Shown: positions 26,033-35,586, counted from the first letter of the stretch. The stretch is 64,000 bases of DNA from Bradyrhizobium sp. ORS 285 (GCF_900176205.1 NZ_LT859959.1:1612001-1676000); one strand, 5' to 3'. Numbers and translations are program-made. The notes: generated by a model not told the origin, from the letters alone.

Positions 26033-26599
26033 TTGAGCTTGCTGTTGCGCATCCTCGATCGACTCGAGGAAATCCTGATCGCATTCCTGATCGCGGCGGC
26101 GACCTCGATCATCTTCGTGGCCGTGCTGCACCGTTATCTGGTCGGCATCCCCTTGCTCTATCCGATCCTGTTCCCGATCGACCTGTCCTGGGCGCAGGAG
26201 CTGTGCATCTACATGTTCGTGTGGATGGCGAAGTTCGGCGCCGCCTATGGCGTGCGCACCGGCATCCATGTCGGGGTCGACGTCCTGGTCAATATGCTCC
26301 GGCCGTCGCTGCGCAAGGTGACGATCCTGTTCGGCCTGCTGTGCGGGGCGCTGTTCACCGCCATCATCGGCACGATGGGCGCCAAGTTCGTCTACGGCCT
26401 GTCGCAGACCGACCAGGTGACGCCCGACATGGAGCTGCCGAGCTGGCTGGTCTATCTCTGCATCCCGCTCGGCTCCTATCTGATGTGCTTCCGCTTCCTG
26501 CAGGTCGCCTGGCACTATCTCCGCCACGACGAGCTGCCGCATCATGACCACGCCTATGTCGAGGGCGTCGATGCCGCGGGCGTGGAGGCCATGCGATGA
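26033..26599 (+). CDS. TRAP transporter small permease, DctQ family
   Basis: A 188-residue membrane protein with four hydrophobic helices (about 14-34, 50-70, 95-115 and 140-158), as expected for DctQ. The SWAQELCIYMFVWMAKFGAAYG segment around helix 2 is typical of the family. The start is TTG 26033 with a strong GGGGAGGGG upstream. The stop overlaps the start of the large permease gene (26596-26599), so the two are translationally coupled. DctQ forms a complex with DctM in the inner membrane and is needed for transport. Confidence 0.92.
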   Translation: MSLLLRILDRLEEILIAFLIAAATSIIFVAVLHRYLVGIPLLYPILFPIDLSWAQELCIYMFVWMAKFGAAYGVRTGIHVGVDVLVNMLRPSLRKVTILFGLLCGALFTAIIGTMGAKFVYGLSQTDQVTPDMELPSWLVYLCIPLGSYLMCFRFLQVAWHYLRHDELPHHDHAYVEGVDAAGVEAMR

Positions 26600-27939
26600 G
26601 CAGCCTCCTGATCTTCGGCCTGCTGATCTTCCTGATGCTGACGGGCATGCCGATCTCGATCGCGCTCGGCCTCACCGTGCTGTCCTTCGTCTTCTTCATG
26701 ACGAACGTGCCGACCGAATCCGTCGCGCTGAAACTGTTCACGGGCATCGACAATTTCGAGATCATGGCGATCCCGTTCTTCATCCTCGCCGGCAACTTCC
26801 TGACCCATGGCGGCGTGGCAAGGCGGATGATCAATTTCGCGACCTCGATGGTCGGGCATTGGTATGGCGGCCTGGGGCTCGCCGGCGTCATGGCCTGCGC
26901 GCTGTTTGCCGCCGTGTCCGGCTCGTCGCCGGCGACGGTGATCGCGATCGGCTCGATCATGCTGCCGGCGATGGTCAAGCAGGGCTTTCCAAAACGCTTC
27001 GGCGCCGGTGTGATCACCACCTCGGGTGCGCTCGGCATCCTCATTCCGCCCTCGATCGTGATGGTGGTGTATTCGGTCGCGACCGGCGGCAGCATCGCGC
27101 TCGATCCGGCCGGGCACCGCGTCTCGTCGGCCTCGGTCGGGCAGCTGTTCATGGCCGGCGTCATCCCCGGCCTGATGCTGGCGAGCCTGCTCGGCTTCAC
27201 CACCTTCTATCGCGCCTGGAAAAATGACTATCCGCGGCTGCCGCGCGCCAGCTGGGCGGAGCGCTTTACCGCGTTCCGCAAGTGCATCTGGGGCCTCTTG
27301 CTGATCGTGATCGTGCTCGGCGGCATCTACACCGGCAAGTTCACGCCGACCGAGGCCGCCGCCGTCAGCGCCGTCTATGCCTTCGTCATCGCGGTGTTCG
27401 TCTATCGCGACATGTCATGGAAGGACGTGCCGAAGGTGCTGCTCGGCTCGGCCAATATGAGCGCGATGATCCTCTACATCATCACCAACGCCGTGCTGTT
27501 CTCGTTCCTGATGGCCAACGAGAACATCCCGCAGCAGATCGCCAACTGGATGGCGTCCGCCGGCGTCAACTGGGCGGTGTTCCTGCTGGTCGTGAACATC
27601 CTGCTGCTGCTCGCCGGCAACGTCATGGAGGCGACCTCGATCGTGCTGATCATGGCGCCGATCCTGTTTCCCGTCGCGGTCAAGCTCGGCATTCATCCGG
27701 TGCATCTCGGCATCCTGATGGTGGTCAACATGGAGGTCGGCATGTGCCATCCCCCTGTCGGCCTCAACCTCTACGTCGCCTCGGGGATTGCCAAGATGGG
27801 CATCACCGAGCTGACCATCGCGGTCATGCCGTGGCTGCTGACGATGCTCGGCTTCCTGGCGCTCGTCACCTACGTCCCTGAAATCTCGCTCTGGTTGCCG
27901 CGGACGTTGGGAATGCTTTGGGGCGCGGCAACAGACTGA
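26596..27939 (+). CDS. TRAP transporter large permease, DctM family
   Basis: A 447-residue membrane protein with about 12 helices. Characteristic DctM stretches are IPFFILAGNFLTHGG near 57, AVSGSSPATVIAIGSIMLPAM near 110 and GVITTSGALGILIPPSI near 137; near the end MCHPPVGLNLYVASG is present. It couples sodium flow to uptake of the substrate delivered by the DctP protein. A non-conserved insertion, SIALDPAGHRVSSASV near residue 170, faces a loop. There is no terminator right after the gene; the next gene starts about 130 bases downstream after an AT-rich stretch. Confidence 0.95.
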   Translation: MSSLLIFGLLIFLMLTGMPISIALGLTVLSFVFFMTNVPTESVALKLFTGIDNFEIMAIPFFILAGNFLTHGGVARRMINFATSMVGHWYGGLGLAGVMACALFAAVSGSSPATVIAIGSIMLPAMVKQGFPKRFGAGVITTSGALGILIPPSIVMVVYSVATGGSIALDPAGHRVSSASVGQLFMAGVIPGLMLASLLGFTTFYRAWKNDYPRLPRASWAERFTAFRKCIWGLLLIVIVLGGIYTGKFTPTEAAAVSAVYAFVIAVFVYRDMSWKDVPKVLLGSANMSAMILYIITNAVLFSFLMANENIPQQIANWMASAGVNWAVFLLVVNILLLLAGNVMEATSIVLIMAPILFPVAVKLGIHPVHLGILMVVNMEVGMCHPPVGLNLYVASGIAKMGITELTIAVMPWLLTMLGFLALVTYVPEISLWLPRTLGMLWGAATD

Positions 27940-28070
27940 AACGCATTTGCAAAAAGAGAAAGGTATTTGAAGCAATTACATCTTCGTAAGGACGTACACT
28001 CTGTCCAAACTGTAAGTTGAAGGCGCGGGGCGGCAGGCTCATGCTGATCCAGCTTTCCAAGGAGGTTGGC

Positions 28071-28682
28071 ATGAGAAAGTTCACCATCGCCGCTGTCGCC
28101 GTGCTCGCCATCGCCGGCTCGACCGCGGTCTACGCCCAGCGCGGCTGGATTCATGATCACATGCATCATGCGCGCATGAACCCGGAGGATCGCGCCGCGA
28201 TGCTCGATGCGCGGATCGCTTCGGTCCATGCCGGCCTGAAGCTGAACGCGGACCAGGAGAAGCTCTGGCCGCCCGTCGAGGCCGCGGTGCGCGATCTCGT
28301 CAAGCTGCGCTTCGACCGCGCCAATGCGCGGATGAAGGCGGCCGATGACGCGCAGGACAAGGATGTCGATCCCGTCGCCCGTCTGCGCGATCGTGCCGAT
28401 ACCATGGCCGCGACGGCCGATGCGATGAAGAAGGTCGCCGACGCCGCCGACCCGCTCTACAAGACGCTCGACGAGGGCCAGAAGCGCCGGCTGTCGATGC
28501 TGACCCGGCCGATGGGCCGCATGATGGGACCGGACGGCCCGCGCCATCACCGCTGGATGGAGCGCGGCGAGGGCGACGGTCCGCGCTTCGGCGAGAACCG
28601 ATTCGGCCCGGGTCCGATGGGCCACCCGCCGATGGATCGCATGGGCTGGTCCGACGAGGAGCGCGACTCCGGGCGGCTCTGA
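28071..28682 (+). CDS. Periplasmic Spy/CpxP-like protein
   Basis: A 203-residue exported protein. The ATG at 28071 has a perfect AAGGAGG upstream and starts a signal peptide (MRKFTIAAVAVLAIAGSTAV, cleavage near YAQ). It contains two LTxxQ-like motifs (LNADQEKLW near 62 and LDEGQKRRL near 135), as in Spy and CpxP, which are ATP-independent periplasmic chaperones or stress modulators. The C-terminal 50 residues are rich in Gly, Pro, Met, His and Arg and may bind metal. It has its own terminator. Confidence 0.85.
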   Translation: MRKFTIAAVAVLAIAGSTAVYAQRGWIHDHMHHARMNPEDRAAMLDARIASVHAGLKLNADQEKLWPPVEAAVRDLVKLRFDRANARMKAADDAQDKDVDPVARLRDRADTMAATADAMKKVADAADPLYKTLDEGQKRRLSMLTRPMGRMMGPDGPRHHRWMERGEGDGPRFGENRFGPGPMGHPPMDRMGWSDEERDSGRL

Positions 28683-28728
28683 GGACCGGCTAACGATCCC
28701 TCTGATTCCGCTGGAATTTCCACTTGGG

Positions 28729-28755
28729 AAAAACCGCCGCCCGCCGGCGGTTTTT
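28729..28755 (+). terminator. Rho-independent terminator after Spy-like gene
   Basis: AAAAACCGCC and GGCGGTTTTT form a 10-bp stem, extended by further G-C pairs, and the right arm ends in five T. It lies 47 bases after the Spy-like stop codon. The symmetrical A and T tracts would also allow termination from the other direction. Confidence 0.9.
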
Positions 28756-28857
28756 CTGCATCGAAAATGCCAAATAATCGTCAGGGATCGCTGGACATCC
28801 CGGAATCGCTTTGCTAAACGACCGGCTCTCGCGGGGGCTTTCTCCGGATGCAGATCC

Positions 28858-28933
<76 letters not shown>

Positions 28934-28961
28934 AGCCTCCCGAACACTCTCAAACATTGTT

Positions 28962-29861
28962 CTATCCGGCGAGCGCGCTGAGCGCGCGGCGAACCGTCTC
29001 GACCAGATCGAGCGCCACCGGCGACGGGCTGCGTTGCGGCGGAAACACCGCGGCGAACTCGAAATCGATTCGCGGCGTGAACGGGCGCGCCACGACGCCG
29101 CGGCCATCGAACTCGCGCGCGGTGAAGGGATCGCAGATCGCGACGCCGAGGCCCGACGACACCATTCCGCACATGATCTCCGACAGCGTCGTCTCGACGC
29201 GCAGCACCCGCTGGATATCGTCGCGATGGAAGACCTGATCGATCAGGTGCCGACTTGTCGAGCCTGCTGACAGCGAGATGAAGGTCTCGCCCTCGAAATC
29301 CCGGGGTACCAGCCGCTCCTTCGCGGCGAGTCGGTGAGCGGCCGGCAGCACCGCGACGCGCGGCAGCGCCGGCAGCTTCACGCTCGGCAGGCCGGCATGC
29401 GCGATCGGCACTTCGGCAAAGCCGACGTCGCATTGCGCGTTCAGCACCCAGTCGATCACGATCGGGGAGATCACGCCGAAAAAGGCGAGGTTCAGATTCG
29501 GCCGCTCCTGCAGGAAGCCGCCGGCGAGCCGCGGCAGATAGCCGTTCGACAACGCCGGCAGCGCCGCGATGCGCAGTGTGCCCGTACGGCGGCCGCGGAT
29601 TTCCTCGGCGGCCGCGGTGATGCGGTCGAGACCCACGAAGGAGCGTTCGACCTCCATGTAGAGCGCGGTGGCGGCCGCTGTCGGCACGAGGCCGGTGCCG
29701 CGCCGCTCAAACAGCTCCATCTTGAGCAGCGCCTGGAAGTCGCGCAGCAGCCGGCTCACCGCCGGCTGGGTGACGGCCATCAGCTTGGCGGCTTCAGTGA
29801 CGCTGCCGGTCAGCATCATCGCCCGGAAGGCTTCGACCTGCCGCGAATTGATCCGGGCCAT
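28962..29861 (-). CDS. LysR-family regulator resembling OccR/NocR
   Basis: A 299-residue LysR-type regulator. The N-terminal winged helix-turn-helix spans about 5-65 (RQVEAFRAMMLTGSVTEAAKLM, then TQPAVSRLLRDFQ). The effector domain spans about 92-295, with GTLRIAALPALSNGYLPR, a sequence close to the octopine and nopaline regulators OccR and NocR as I recall them. It is divergent from a solute ABC transporter and flavin-oxidase operon starting at 30077, so it is the likely activator of that operon, responding to the imported compound or a product. The effector is unknown. Confidence 0.92.
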   Translation of the reverse strand: MARINSRQVEAFRAMMLTGSVTEAAKLMAVTQPAVSRLLRDFQALLKMELFERRGTGLVPTAAATALYMEVERSFVGLDRITAAAEEIRGRRTGTLRIAALPALSNGYLPRLAGGFLQERPNLNLAFFGVISPIVIDWVLNAQCDVGFAEVPIAHAGLPSVKLPALPRVAVLPAAHRLAAKERLVPRDFEGETFISLSAGSTSRHLIDQVFHRDDIQRVLRVETTLSEIMCGMVSSGLGVAICDPFTAREFDGRGVVARPFTPRIDFEFAAVFPPQRSPSPVALDLVETVRRALSALAG

Positions 29862-30076
29862 GATGTCTCATCCATAATATTTCAGCATGGAGAGGGTGCC
29901 ATTATTCATTGGACGATCAAAGACCCGGCTGCGATCTTTTTTGGCAGGGATGAGGACGGCTCGTTTTTTAGGCTGAAGGTGGCAGAGAGTCTGCCTGCCG
30001 GGGCCACGAGGTCGATCCGATCTCCTGGCGGTTTCAAAATACCGCATCGTACTCAGGGTAACGGGAGATCGGTCCA
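29862..30076. promoter_or_regulatory. Divergent control region between lysR gene and ABC/oxidase operon
   Basis: 215 bases with no gene, between two divergent genes. It is more AT-rich near 29870-29945 than its surroundings. LysR regulators normally bind a T-N11-A box in such a position, but I could not pick one site with confidence. A GGGAGATC ribosome binding site precedes the ATG at 30077. Confidence 0.45.
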
Positions 30077-31108
30077 ATGAAGCGCCTTCACCTTCTCGCC
30101 GCCGTCAGCATCGGCGTCCTCGCCTGCAGCACGCACGTCCAGGCTCAGCAGAAGACACTGTATGTCGCCGGCTATGGCGGCTCGTTCGAGAAGACCATCC
30201 GCGAGGAGGTGATCCCGCCCTTCGAGCAGGCCAACGGCGTCAAGGTTGAATACGTCGCCGGCAACTCCACCGACACGCTCGCCAAGCTGCAGGCGCAGAA
30301 GGGCAATCAGCAGATCGACGTCGCCATCCTCGACGACGGCCCGATGTATCAGGCGATCCAGCTCGGCTTCTGCGACAAGGTCACTGGCCTGCCCGGTGAT
30401 CTCCTCGACATCGCGCATTTCAAGGACGACAAGGCGGTTGCCATCGGGCTCGTCGCCACCGGCCTGATGTACAACAAGAAGGTGTTCGCCGAGAAAGGCT
30501 GGGCTGCGCCGACGTCGTGGAATGACCTGAAGGATCCAAAATACAAGCAGCAGCTGGTGATCCCGCCGATCAACAATACCTACGGGCTCAACGCGCTCTT
30601 GATGCTGGCCAAGATGAACGGCGGCAGCGAGACAAATGTCGATGCCGGCTTCAAGATCTTCAAGTCCGACATCAATCCGAACGTGCTGGCTTACGAGCCC
30701 TCGCCGGGCAAGATGACCGAGCTGTTCCAGTCGGGGCAGGCCGTCATTGCGGTGTGGGGCTCGGGCCGCGTGCAGAGCTTCGCCAACACCGGTTTTCCCG
30801 TCGACTTCGTCTATCCGAAGGAAGGCGCCGTGAGCCTGCTGACGACGGCGTGCCCGATCGCCAAGCCCTCGGTGTCGCCGCTGGCCTCGAGCTTCATCAA
30901 GCTGCTGCTCGATCCGAAGATCCAGCTCACGATGCTGAAAGAATATGGCTACGGCCCGGTGGTGAAGTCGGTCGTCATCCCCGAGGGCGTCGGCGCGATG
31001 GCCCCGATCGGCGAGCGCGCCGCCAAGGTCTATGCGCCGGATTGGACCGTGGTGAACGAGAAGCGCGAGGAATGGACCAAGCGCTGGAATCGCGAAGTCG
31101 AGCGCTGA
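30077..31108 (+). CDS. ABC transporter periplasmic binding protein, spermidine/putrescine type
   Basis: A 343-residue exported protein with a signal peptide (about 1-25, ending STHVQAQ). The mature start TLYVAGYGGSFEKTIREEVIPPFE is typical of the PotD/PotF-like cluster of binding proteins (extracellular solute-binding family 1/8). Members bind polyamines, opines, thiamine or other small cations. The operon continues with an ATPase and two permeases, after a gap that holds a palindromic repeat. The presence of FAD oxidases downstream argues for an amine, imino acid or opine ligand. Confidence 0.9.
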   Translation: MKRLHLLAAVSIGVLACSTHVQAQQKTLYVAGYGGSFEKTIREEVIPPFEQANGVKVEYVAGNSTDTLAKLQAQKGNQQIDVAILDDGPMYQAIQLGFCDKVTGLPGDLLDIAHFKDDKAVAIGLVATGLMYNKKVFAEKGWAAPTSWNDLKDPKYKQQLVIPPINNTYGLNALLMLAKMNGGSETNVDAGFKIFKSDINPNVLAYEPSPGKMTELFQSGQAVIAVWGSGRVQSFANTGFPVDFVYPKEGAVSLLTTACPIAKPSVSPLASSFIKLLLDPKIQLTMLKEYGYGPVVKSVVIPEGVGAMAPIGERAAKVYAPDWTVVNEKREEWTKRWNREVER

Positions 31109-31143
31109 GCCCGAGTTTGTTGCACGCATTTGCGCCGCGATCG

Positions 31144-31292
31144 GTGCGCTCCCTTTCCCCGTCCTTCACGGGGAGAGGGTCGGGGTGAGGGGCAGCCGCG
31201 CGGGAAGTGTCCGCGGCGAGACCTGTACCCTCTCACCCGGATCGCATCTGACGATGCGATCCGACCTCTCCCCGCAAGCGGGGGCGAGGTTG
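31144..31292 (+). repeat. Palindromic GGGGAGAGG-type repeat between binding protein and ATPase genes
   Basis: One of four copies in the window (also 47864-48028, 58303-58455, 60804-60942). It starts with a CCCCGT/ACGGGG hairpin, contains GGTGAGGGGCAGCC, a perfect 10-bp stem GGATCGCATC/GATGCGATCC at 31239-31262, and closes with a CCCCGCAAGCGGGG hairpin. The 10-bp stem has compensated base changes in other copies. It sits inside the transporter operon right after the binding-protein gene. Confidence 0.9.
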
Positions 31293-31385
31293 CACCGGAC
31301 GTGCTGTTAGACCAGAGATGATGTCCAACAGTGTGAGATCATCGTCCCAGCCAAACTACTTCCTTGTGTTGTTCGGAAACCATCG

Positions 31386-32429
31386 ATGTCCTTCCTCGAG
31401 CTCGACCGCGTCGGCAAGTCCTTCGGCCCCAACACGGCCGTCGAAGAGTTCAGCCTGGCCGTGACCAAAGGCGAGTTCATCTCCTTCCTCGGGCCCTCCG
31501 GCTGCGGGAAGACGACGACCTTGCAGATGATCGCTGGCTTCCTCGACCCGTCGCACGGCACGATTGAACTCGAAGGCAAGGACCTCGTTGCGGTGCCGCC
31601 CGCGAAGCGCGGCCTCGGCATCGTGTTCCAGAGCTACGCGCTGTTTCCGCACATGACGGCGGCTGAGAACGTCGCCTTCGGCCTGGAGATGCGCAACGTC
31701 GCGCGCAACGAGCGCGAGGAGCGTGCGCGCGCGGCCCTCACGCTGGTCGGGCTCGCCGGCTACGAAGACCGTCATCCGCGCCGCATGTCCGGCGGCCAGC
31801 AGCAGCGCGTGGCGCTGGCGCGGGCGCTGGTGATCCGCCCGAGCGTGCTGCTGCTCGATGAGCCGCTGTCCAATCTCGATGCGCGGCTGCGCGAGGACAT
31901 GCAGATCGAACTGCGCCAGATCCAGCGCAATCTGGGCACCACCACCATCCTCGTCACCCACGACCAGATCGAGGCGATGTCGCTGTCCGACCGCATCGTC
32001 GTCATGAGCAAGGGCCGGATCGAGCAGATCGGCACGCCGCAGGAGGTCTATGAGCAGCCGGCCTCGGCCTTCGTCGCGCAATTCCTCGGCAAGACCAACG
32101 AGTTTGCAGCACAGGTGGATCGCACGGCCGGACAAGGCAGGCTGCTTGCGGGCTCGTGGAGCGCCCCGGCACCGGCCGGCCTGTCGGGGCCGGTCACGCT
32201 CAGCGTGCGGCCCGAGCGCATCAGCTTCGGCGATGCCGGTCTCGCCGGCCGCATCACCAGCCGCATTTTCCAGGGCAATCACTGGCTGTTCCAGTGCGAC
32301 ACTGAATGTGGTCCTGCGATCGTCATCCGGCAGAATGACGGTCAGCCGCAGCCGGAGCAGGGCGCCGCGGTGCGTCTCAACTGGCAGTCCTCCGACATGA
32401 GCCTTCGCGCCGCGCGAGTTGCCGCATGA
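31386..32429 (+). CDS. ABC transporter ATP-binding protein, PotA/FbpC type
   Basis: A 347-residue ATPase. The nucleotide-binding domain (about 1-235) has Walker A GPSGCGKTT near 37, the Q-loop FQSYALFPHM, signature MSGGQQQRVALARAL near 135, and Walker B LLLDEPLSNLD followed by the H-loop THDQIEAM. A C-terminal TOBE-like regulatory domain follows (about 245-345). It powers import through the two permeases encoded next; its stop overlaps the first permease start by four bases. The start at ATG 31386 follows the repeat-containing gap after the binding-protein gene. Confidence 0.95.
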   Translation: MSFLELDRVGKSFGPNTAVEEFSLAVTKGEFISFLGPSGCGKTTTLQMIAGFLDPSHGTIELEGKDLVAVPPAKRGLGIVFQSYALFPHMTAAENVAFGLEMRNVARNEREERARAALTLVGLAGYEDRHPRRMSGGQQQRVALARALVIRPSVLLLDEPLSNLDARLREDMQIELRQIQRNLGTTTILVTHDQIEAMSLSDRIVVMSKGRIEQIGTPQEVYEQPASAFVAQFLGKTNEFAAQVDRTAGQGRLLAGSWSAPAPAGLSGPVTLSVRPERISFGDAGLAGRITSRIFQGNHWLFQCDTECGPAIVIRQNDGQPQPEQGAAVRLNWQSSDMSLRAARVAA

Positions 32430-33307
32430 GCGCGACTGCCACCGCCGATACATCCGACGCGCGCGCCGGCCTCTCGCTGGCGCTGCCGGCCCTGATGCTG
32501 TTCATCGGCGTCGTCGTGATTCCGCTGGCGATGACGGTGATGCTGTCGTTCCATGATTGGGGGCAGTACAAGGGCATCGAGCCGGTCTTCATCCTCAAGA
32601 ACTGGATGGAGATCATCGACGACCCCTATTATCTGGAAATGTTCTGGCGGACCTTCCGCGTCGCCGTGCTCGCGACTCTGATCACGGCGGTGTTCGGCGT
32701 GCCCGAGGCCTATATCCTCAACCGCATGCAGGGGCCGTGGAAGGGACTGTTGCTGCTGGTGATCATCGGCCCGCTGCTGATCTCGGTGGTCGCACGCACG
32801 CTCGGCTGGGCGCTCCTGTTCGGCGGCAATAACGGGCTCGCCAACAAGCTCTTGATGGCGCTTGGCCTGATCGATTCACCCGTCCGTTTCATGTTCACCG
32901 AGACCGGCATGATCATCGCGCTGGCGCATGCGATGATGCCGTTCATGGTGCTCGCGGTGTGGACCGCGTTGCAGCGGCTCGATCCGCAGGTCGAGAACGC
33001 CGCCTTGTCGCTCGGCGCCGGCTCGCTCACCGTCGTCCGCCGCATCGTGCTGCCGCAGATCATGCCGGGCGTGCTGTCGGGCGCGATCATCGTGTTCTCG
33101 CTGTCGGCGAGTGCCTTCGCGACGCCCGCGATCATCGGCGGCCGCCGGCTGAAGGTCGCGGCGACGCTCGCCTATGACGAGTTTCTCAACACGCTGAACT
33201 GGCCGCTCGGCGCAGCGGTTGCCGTGCTGCTGCTGATCGCGCTGGTCCTGATCGTGGTCGGCTCCAACGCGCTGATCGAGCGCCGCTACCAGGAGATGTT
33301 CCGATGA
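32426..33307 (+). CDS. ABC transporter permease, PotB type
   Basis: A 293-residue inner-membrane protein with six helices. The permease coupling motif lies at about residues 190-215 (NAALSLGAGSLTVVRRIVLPQIMPG), which fits the EAA loop that contacts the ATPase. It overlaps the ATPase gene upstream and the second permease gene downstream by four bases each. It is probably one half of the channel for the ligand of the binding protein at 30077. Confidence 0.94.
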   Translation: MSATATADTSDARAGLSLALPALMLFIGVVVIPLAMTVMLSFHDWGQYKGIEPVFILKNWMEIIDDPYYLEMFWRTFRVAVLATLITAVFGVPEAYILNRMQGPWKGLLLLVIIGPLLISVVARTLGWALLFGGNNGLANKLLMALGLIDSPVRFMFTETGMIIALAHAMMPFMVLAVWTALQRLDPQVENAALSLGAGSLTVVRRIVLPQIMPGVLSGAIIVFSLSASAFATPAIIGGRRLKVAATLAYDEFLNTLNWPLGAAVAVLLLIALVLIVVGSNALIERRYQEMFR

Positions 33308-34110
33308 GCCGGAATGGTCCTGTCGCATTGATCTTCCACACGCTGTTCGTCGTGTTCATGGTGGCGCCGATCGTGGTCGTGTGCTGGGTCGCGTTCACGC
33401 CGGAAGGCTTCCTCTCGATCCCGATCACGCAGTTCTCGCTGCGCTGGTTCAGGGCGCTCGCCAACTATCCGGAATTCGTCCACGCCTTCGGCGTCAGCCT
33501 CTGGCTCGGCGCACTGTCGTCCTGCATCGCGCTGCTGTTTGCGGTGCCGGCCGCGCTGGCGCTCAGCCGCTATCGCTTTCGTGGCCGGGACGCGCTGTCG
33601 GCGCTGTTCCTCTCGCCGCTGATGATCCCGCATGTCGTGCTGGGCATCGCCTTCCTCCGCTTCTTCACCGCGGTCGGCATCGGCGGCACCTTCGTCGCGC
33701 TGGTGATCGCCCATGTCGTGGTCGTGTTTCCGTTTGCGCTGCGGCTGACGCTTGCGTCCGCCACGGGCATGGACCGTTCGGTGGAGATGGCCGCGATCTC
33801 GCTCGGGGCCGATGGCTGGACCATGTTCCGCCGCGTCACCTTGCCGGCGATCCTGCCCGGCATCGTCTCGGGCTGGATGCTCGCCTTCATCCAGTCGTTC
33901 GACGATCTGACCATGACGGTGTTCCTGGCGACGCCCGGCACCGAGACCTTGCCGGTGCGCATGTTCCTCTACATCCAGGACAACATCGATCCGCTGGTGA
34001 CGTCGGTATCCGCCAGCGTCATCGCCATCACCATGACCGTCCTGATTCTGCTCGACCGCCTGTACGGGCTCGACCGCGTGCTGACCGCCAAGGGCGGCGA
34101 CGGACGATAG
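33304..34110 (+). CDS. ABC transporter permease, PotC type
   Basis: A 268-residue inner-membrane protein with six helices and the EAA-type loop EMAAISLGADGWTMFRRVTLPAILPG at about residues 160-185 (given here by its span and main residues). The segment after it, SFDDLTMTVFLATPG, is typical of PotC-like proteins. It pairs with the preceding permease to form the membrane channel. The flavin oxidase gene starts 8 bases after its stop, linking uptake to oxidation. Confidence 0.94.
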   Translation: MSRNGPVALIFHTLFVVFMVAPIVVVCWVAFTPEGFLSIPITQFSLRWFRALANYPEFVHAFGVSLWLGALSSCIALLFAVPAALALSRYRFRGRDALSALFLSPLMIPHVVLGIAFLRFFTAVGIGGTFVALVIAHVVVVFPFALRLTLASATGMDRSVEMAAISLGADGWTMFRRVTLPAILPGIVSGWMLAFIQSFDDLTMTVFLATPGTETLPVRMFLYIQDNIDPLVTSVSASVIAITMTVLILLDRLYGLDRVLTAKGGDGR

Positions 34111-34118
34111 GAGACCCT

Positions 34119-35258
34119 ATGATGAAAGATTATGACGTCGCCGTCGTCGGCGGCGGCCTGCTCGGCTCCGCGATTGCCTGGGGACTGGGTCGGCTCGGCC
34201 AGCGCGTCGCCGTGCTCGACGAGGGCGACATCGCCAAGCGCGCCTCCCGCGCCAATTTCGCGCTGGTGTGGGTGCAGAGCAAGGGCCTGGGCATGCCGGC
34301 CTATACCGGCTGGACCGTGCGCGGCTCGAAGGCGTGGCCGAAGCTGGCCGAAGAACTCAAGGCGCAGACCGGGCTCGATGTGGTGCTGCAGCAGAATGGC
34401 GGCTTTCATCTCACTCTCGGTGATGCCGAATACGAGCAGCGCACGCAGCTCGTCGCGCGCATGCACAACCAGGTTGGCGCCGCTGATTATCAGATGGAGA
34501 TGATGTCCGCGGCCGAGGTCAAGAAGATGCTGCCGCTGATCGGGCCGGAGGTCTCCGGCGGCAGCTTCTGTCCTTATGACGGCCATGTGAACTCGCTGCG
34601 CACCTTCCGTGCGCTGCATGCCGGCATGAAGACGTTCAGCGTCGACTATCTGCCGGAGCGTGCCGTCAGCGCGATCGCGCGCGACGGCGATGAGTTCAAA
34701 CTGACGACGGCGCAGGGCGAGATCCGTGCGGCGAAGGTCGTGCTTGCTGCCGGCAACGCCAACCAGACGCTGGCGCCGATGGTGGGGCTGTCAGCGCCGA
34801 TGGGCCCGACGCGCGGCCAGATCGTCGTGACCGAGCGCACCATGCCGTTCCTGCCGCATCCCCTCACCACGATCCGCCAGACCGACGAGGGCACCGTCAT
34901 GATCGGTGACAGCAAGGAGGATGAGCTCGACGATCGCGTCCAGAACCATCCCATCAACGCGGTGATGACCGACCGCGCCCAGCGCATGTTTCCGCATTTG
35001 GCGCGGCTCAACGTGGTCAGGAGCTGGAGCGGCATTCGCGTGATGCCGAAGGACGGCTTTCCGATCTACGAGCAGTCGCAGACCCATCCCGGCGCCTTTG
35101 TCGCCTGCTGCCATTCCGGCGTGACGCTCGCTGCCAACCATGCCTTCGAGATCGCGCGCATGGTCAAGGACGGCACGCTGGAGCCGGAGCTGGTCGGCGC
35201 ATTCACCGCCAAGCGCTTCGAGACCACGGCTGGAGTCGGCGGCAGTGGCTACTACTGA
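34119..35258 (+). CDS. FAD-dependent amine/amino-acid oxidoreductase (DadA/DAO type)
   Basis: A 379-residue flavoprotein. The Rossmann motif VVGGGLLGSAIAWGL lies near residues 8-22, and a C-terminal FAD contact region contains GIRVMPKDGFPIYE and CCHSGVTLAANHAFEIARM near 325-350. This is the D-amino-acid oxidase/sarcosine oxidase beta fold, which oxidises C-N bonds. ATG 34119 is followed by a second ATG; TAGGAG lies upstream. The 2Fe-2S protein and a larger flavoprotein follow directly. It may oxidise the imported compound to an imine that RidA then handles. Confidence 0.9.
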   Translation: MMKDYDVAVVGGGLLGSAIAWGLGRLGQRVAVLDEGDIAKRASRANFALVWVQSKGLGMPAYTGWTVRGSKAWPKLAEELKAQTGLDVVLQQNGGFHLTLGDAEYEQRTQLVARMHNQVGAADYQMEMMSAAEVKKMLPLIGPEVSGGSFCPYDGHVNSLRTFRALHAGMKTFSVDYLPERAVSAIARDGDEFKLTTAQGEIRAAKVVLAAGNANQTLAPMVGLSAPMGPTRGQIVVTERTMPFLPHPLTTIRQTDEGTVMIGDSKEDELDDRVQNHPINAVMTDRAQRMFPHLARLNVVRSWSGIRVMPKDGFPIYEQSQTHPGAFVACCHSGVTLAANHAFEIARMVKDGTLEPELVGAFTAKRFETTAGVGGSGYY

Positions 35259-35289
35259 GATGACGGCGCAAGGCGCCATGGAGACGACG

Positions 35290-35586
35290 ATGTTCAAACG
35301 AGCTGAAGGTGATGCGAGGGGATCGGTGACGATCCATGTCGAGGGCCGAGCGATCACTGCGCGCGAAGGCGACACGGTGTCGGCGGCGCTGCTCGCCTCT
35401 GGCCTCGACGTCCGGCGCGCGACTGCGGTGAGCGGCGCCAAGCGGCTGCCTTACTGCATGATGGGTGTGTGCTTCGACTGCCTCGTCACCATCGATGGTG
35501 TCGGCAACCGCCAGGGCTGCCTCGTGTCGGTGGCCGAGGGCATGCAGATCGAAATCCAGAAGGGCAAGCGGGAGATCGGCAAATGA
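35290..35586 (+). CDS. Small [2Fe-2S] ferredoxin-like oxidase subunit (HcnA/opine-oxidase type)
   Basis: A 98-residue protein if started at ATG 35290 (MFKRAEGDARGSVTIHVEGR), which has GGAG six bases upstream; ATGs at 35278 and 35260 are also in frame. A plant-type [2Fe-2S] site is seen: YCMMGVCFDC followed by a fourth cysteine in NRQGCL, spacing C-x4-C-x2-C-x11-C. Proteins of this size accompany the large flavoprotein subunit in hydrogen cyanide synthase and opine oxidase complexes and pass electrons to the respiratory chain. The stop overlaps the next gene by an ATGA. Confidence 0.9.
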   Translation: MFKRAEGDARGSVTIHVEGRAITAREGDTVSAALLASGLDVRRATAVSGAKRLPYCMMGVCFDCLVTIDGVGNRQGCLVSVAEGMQIEIQKGKREIGK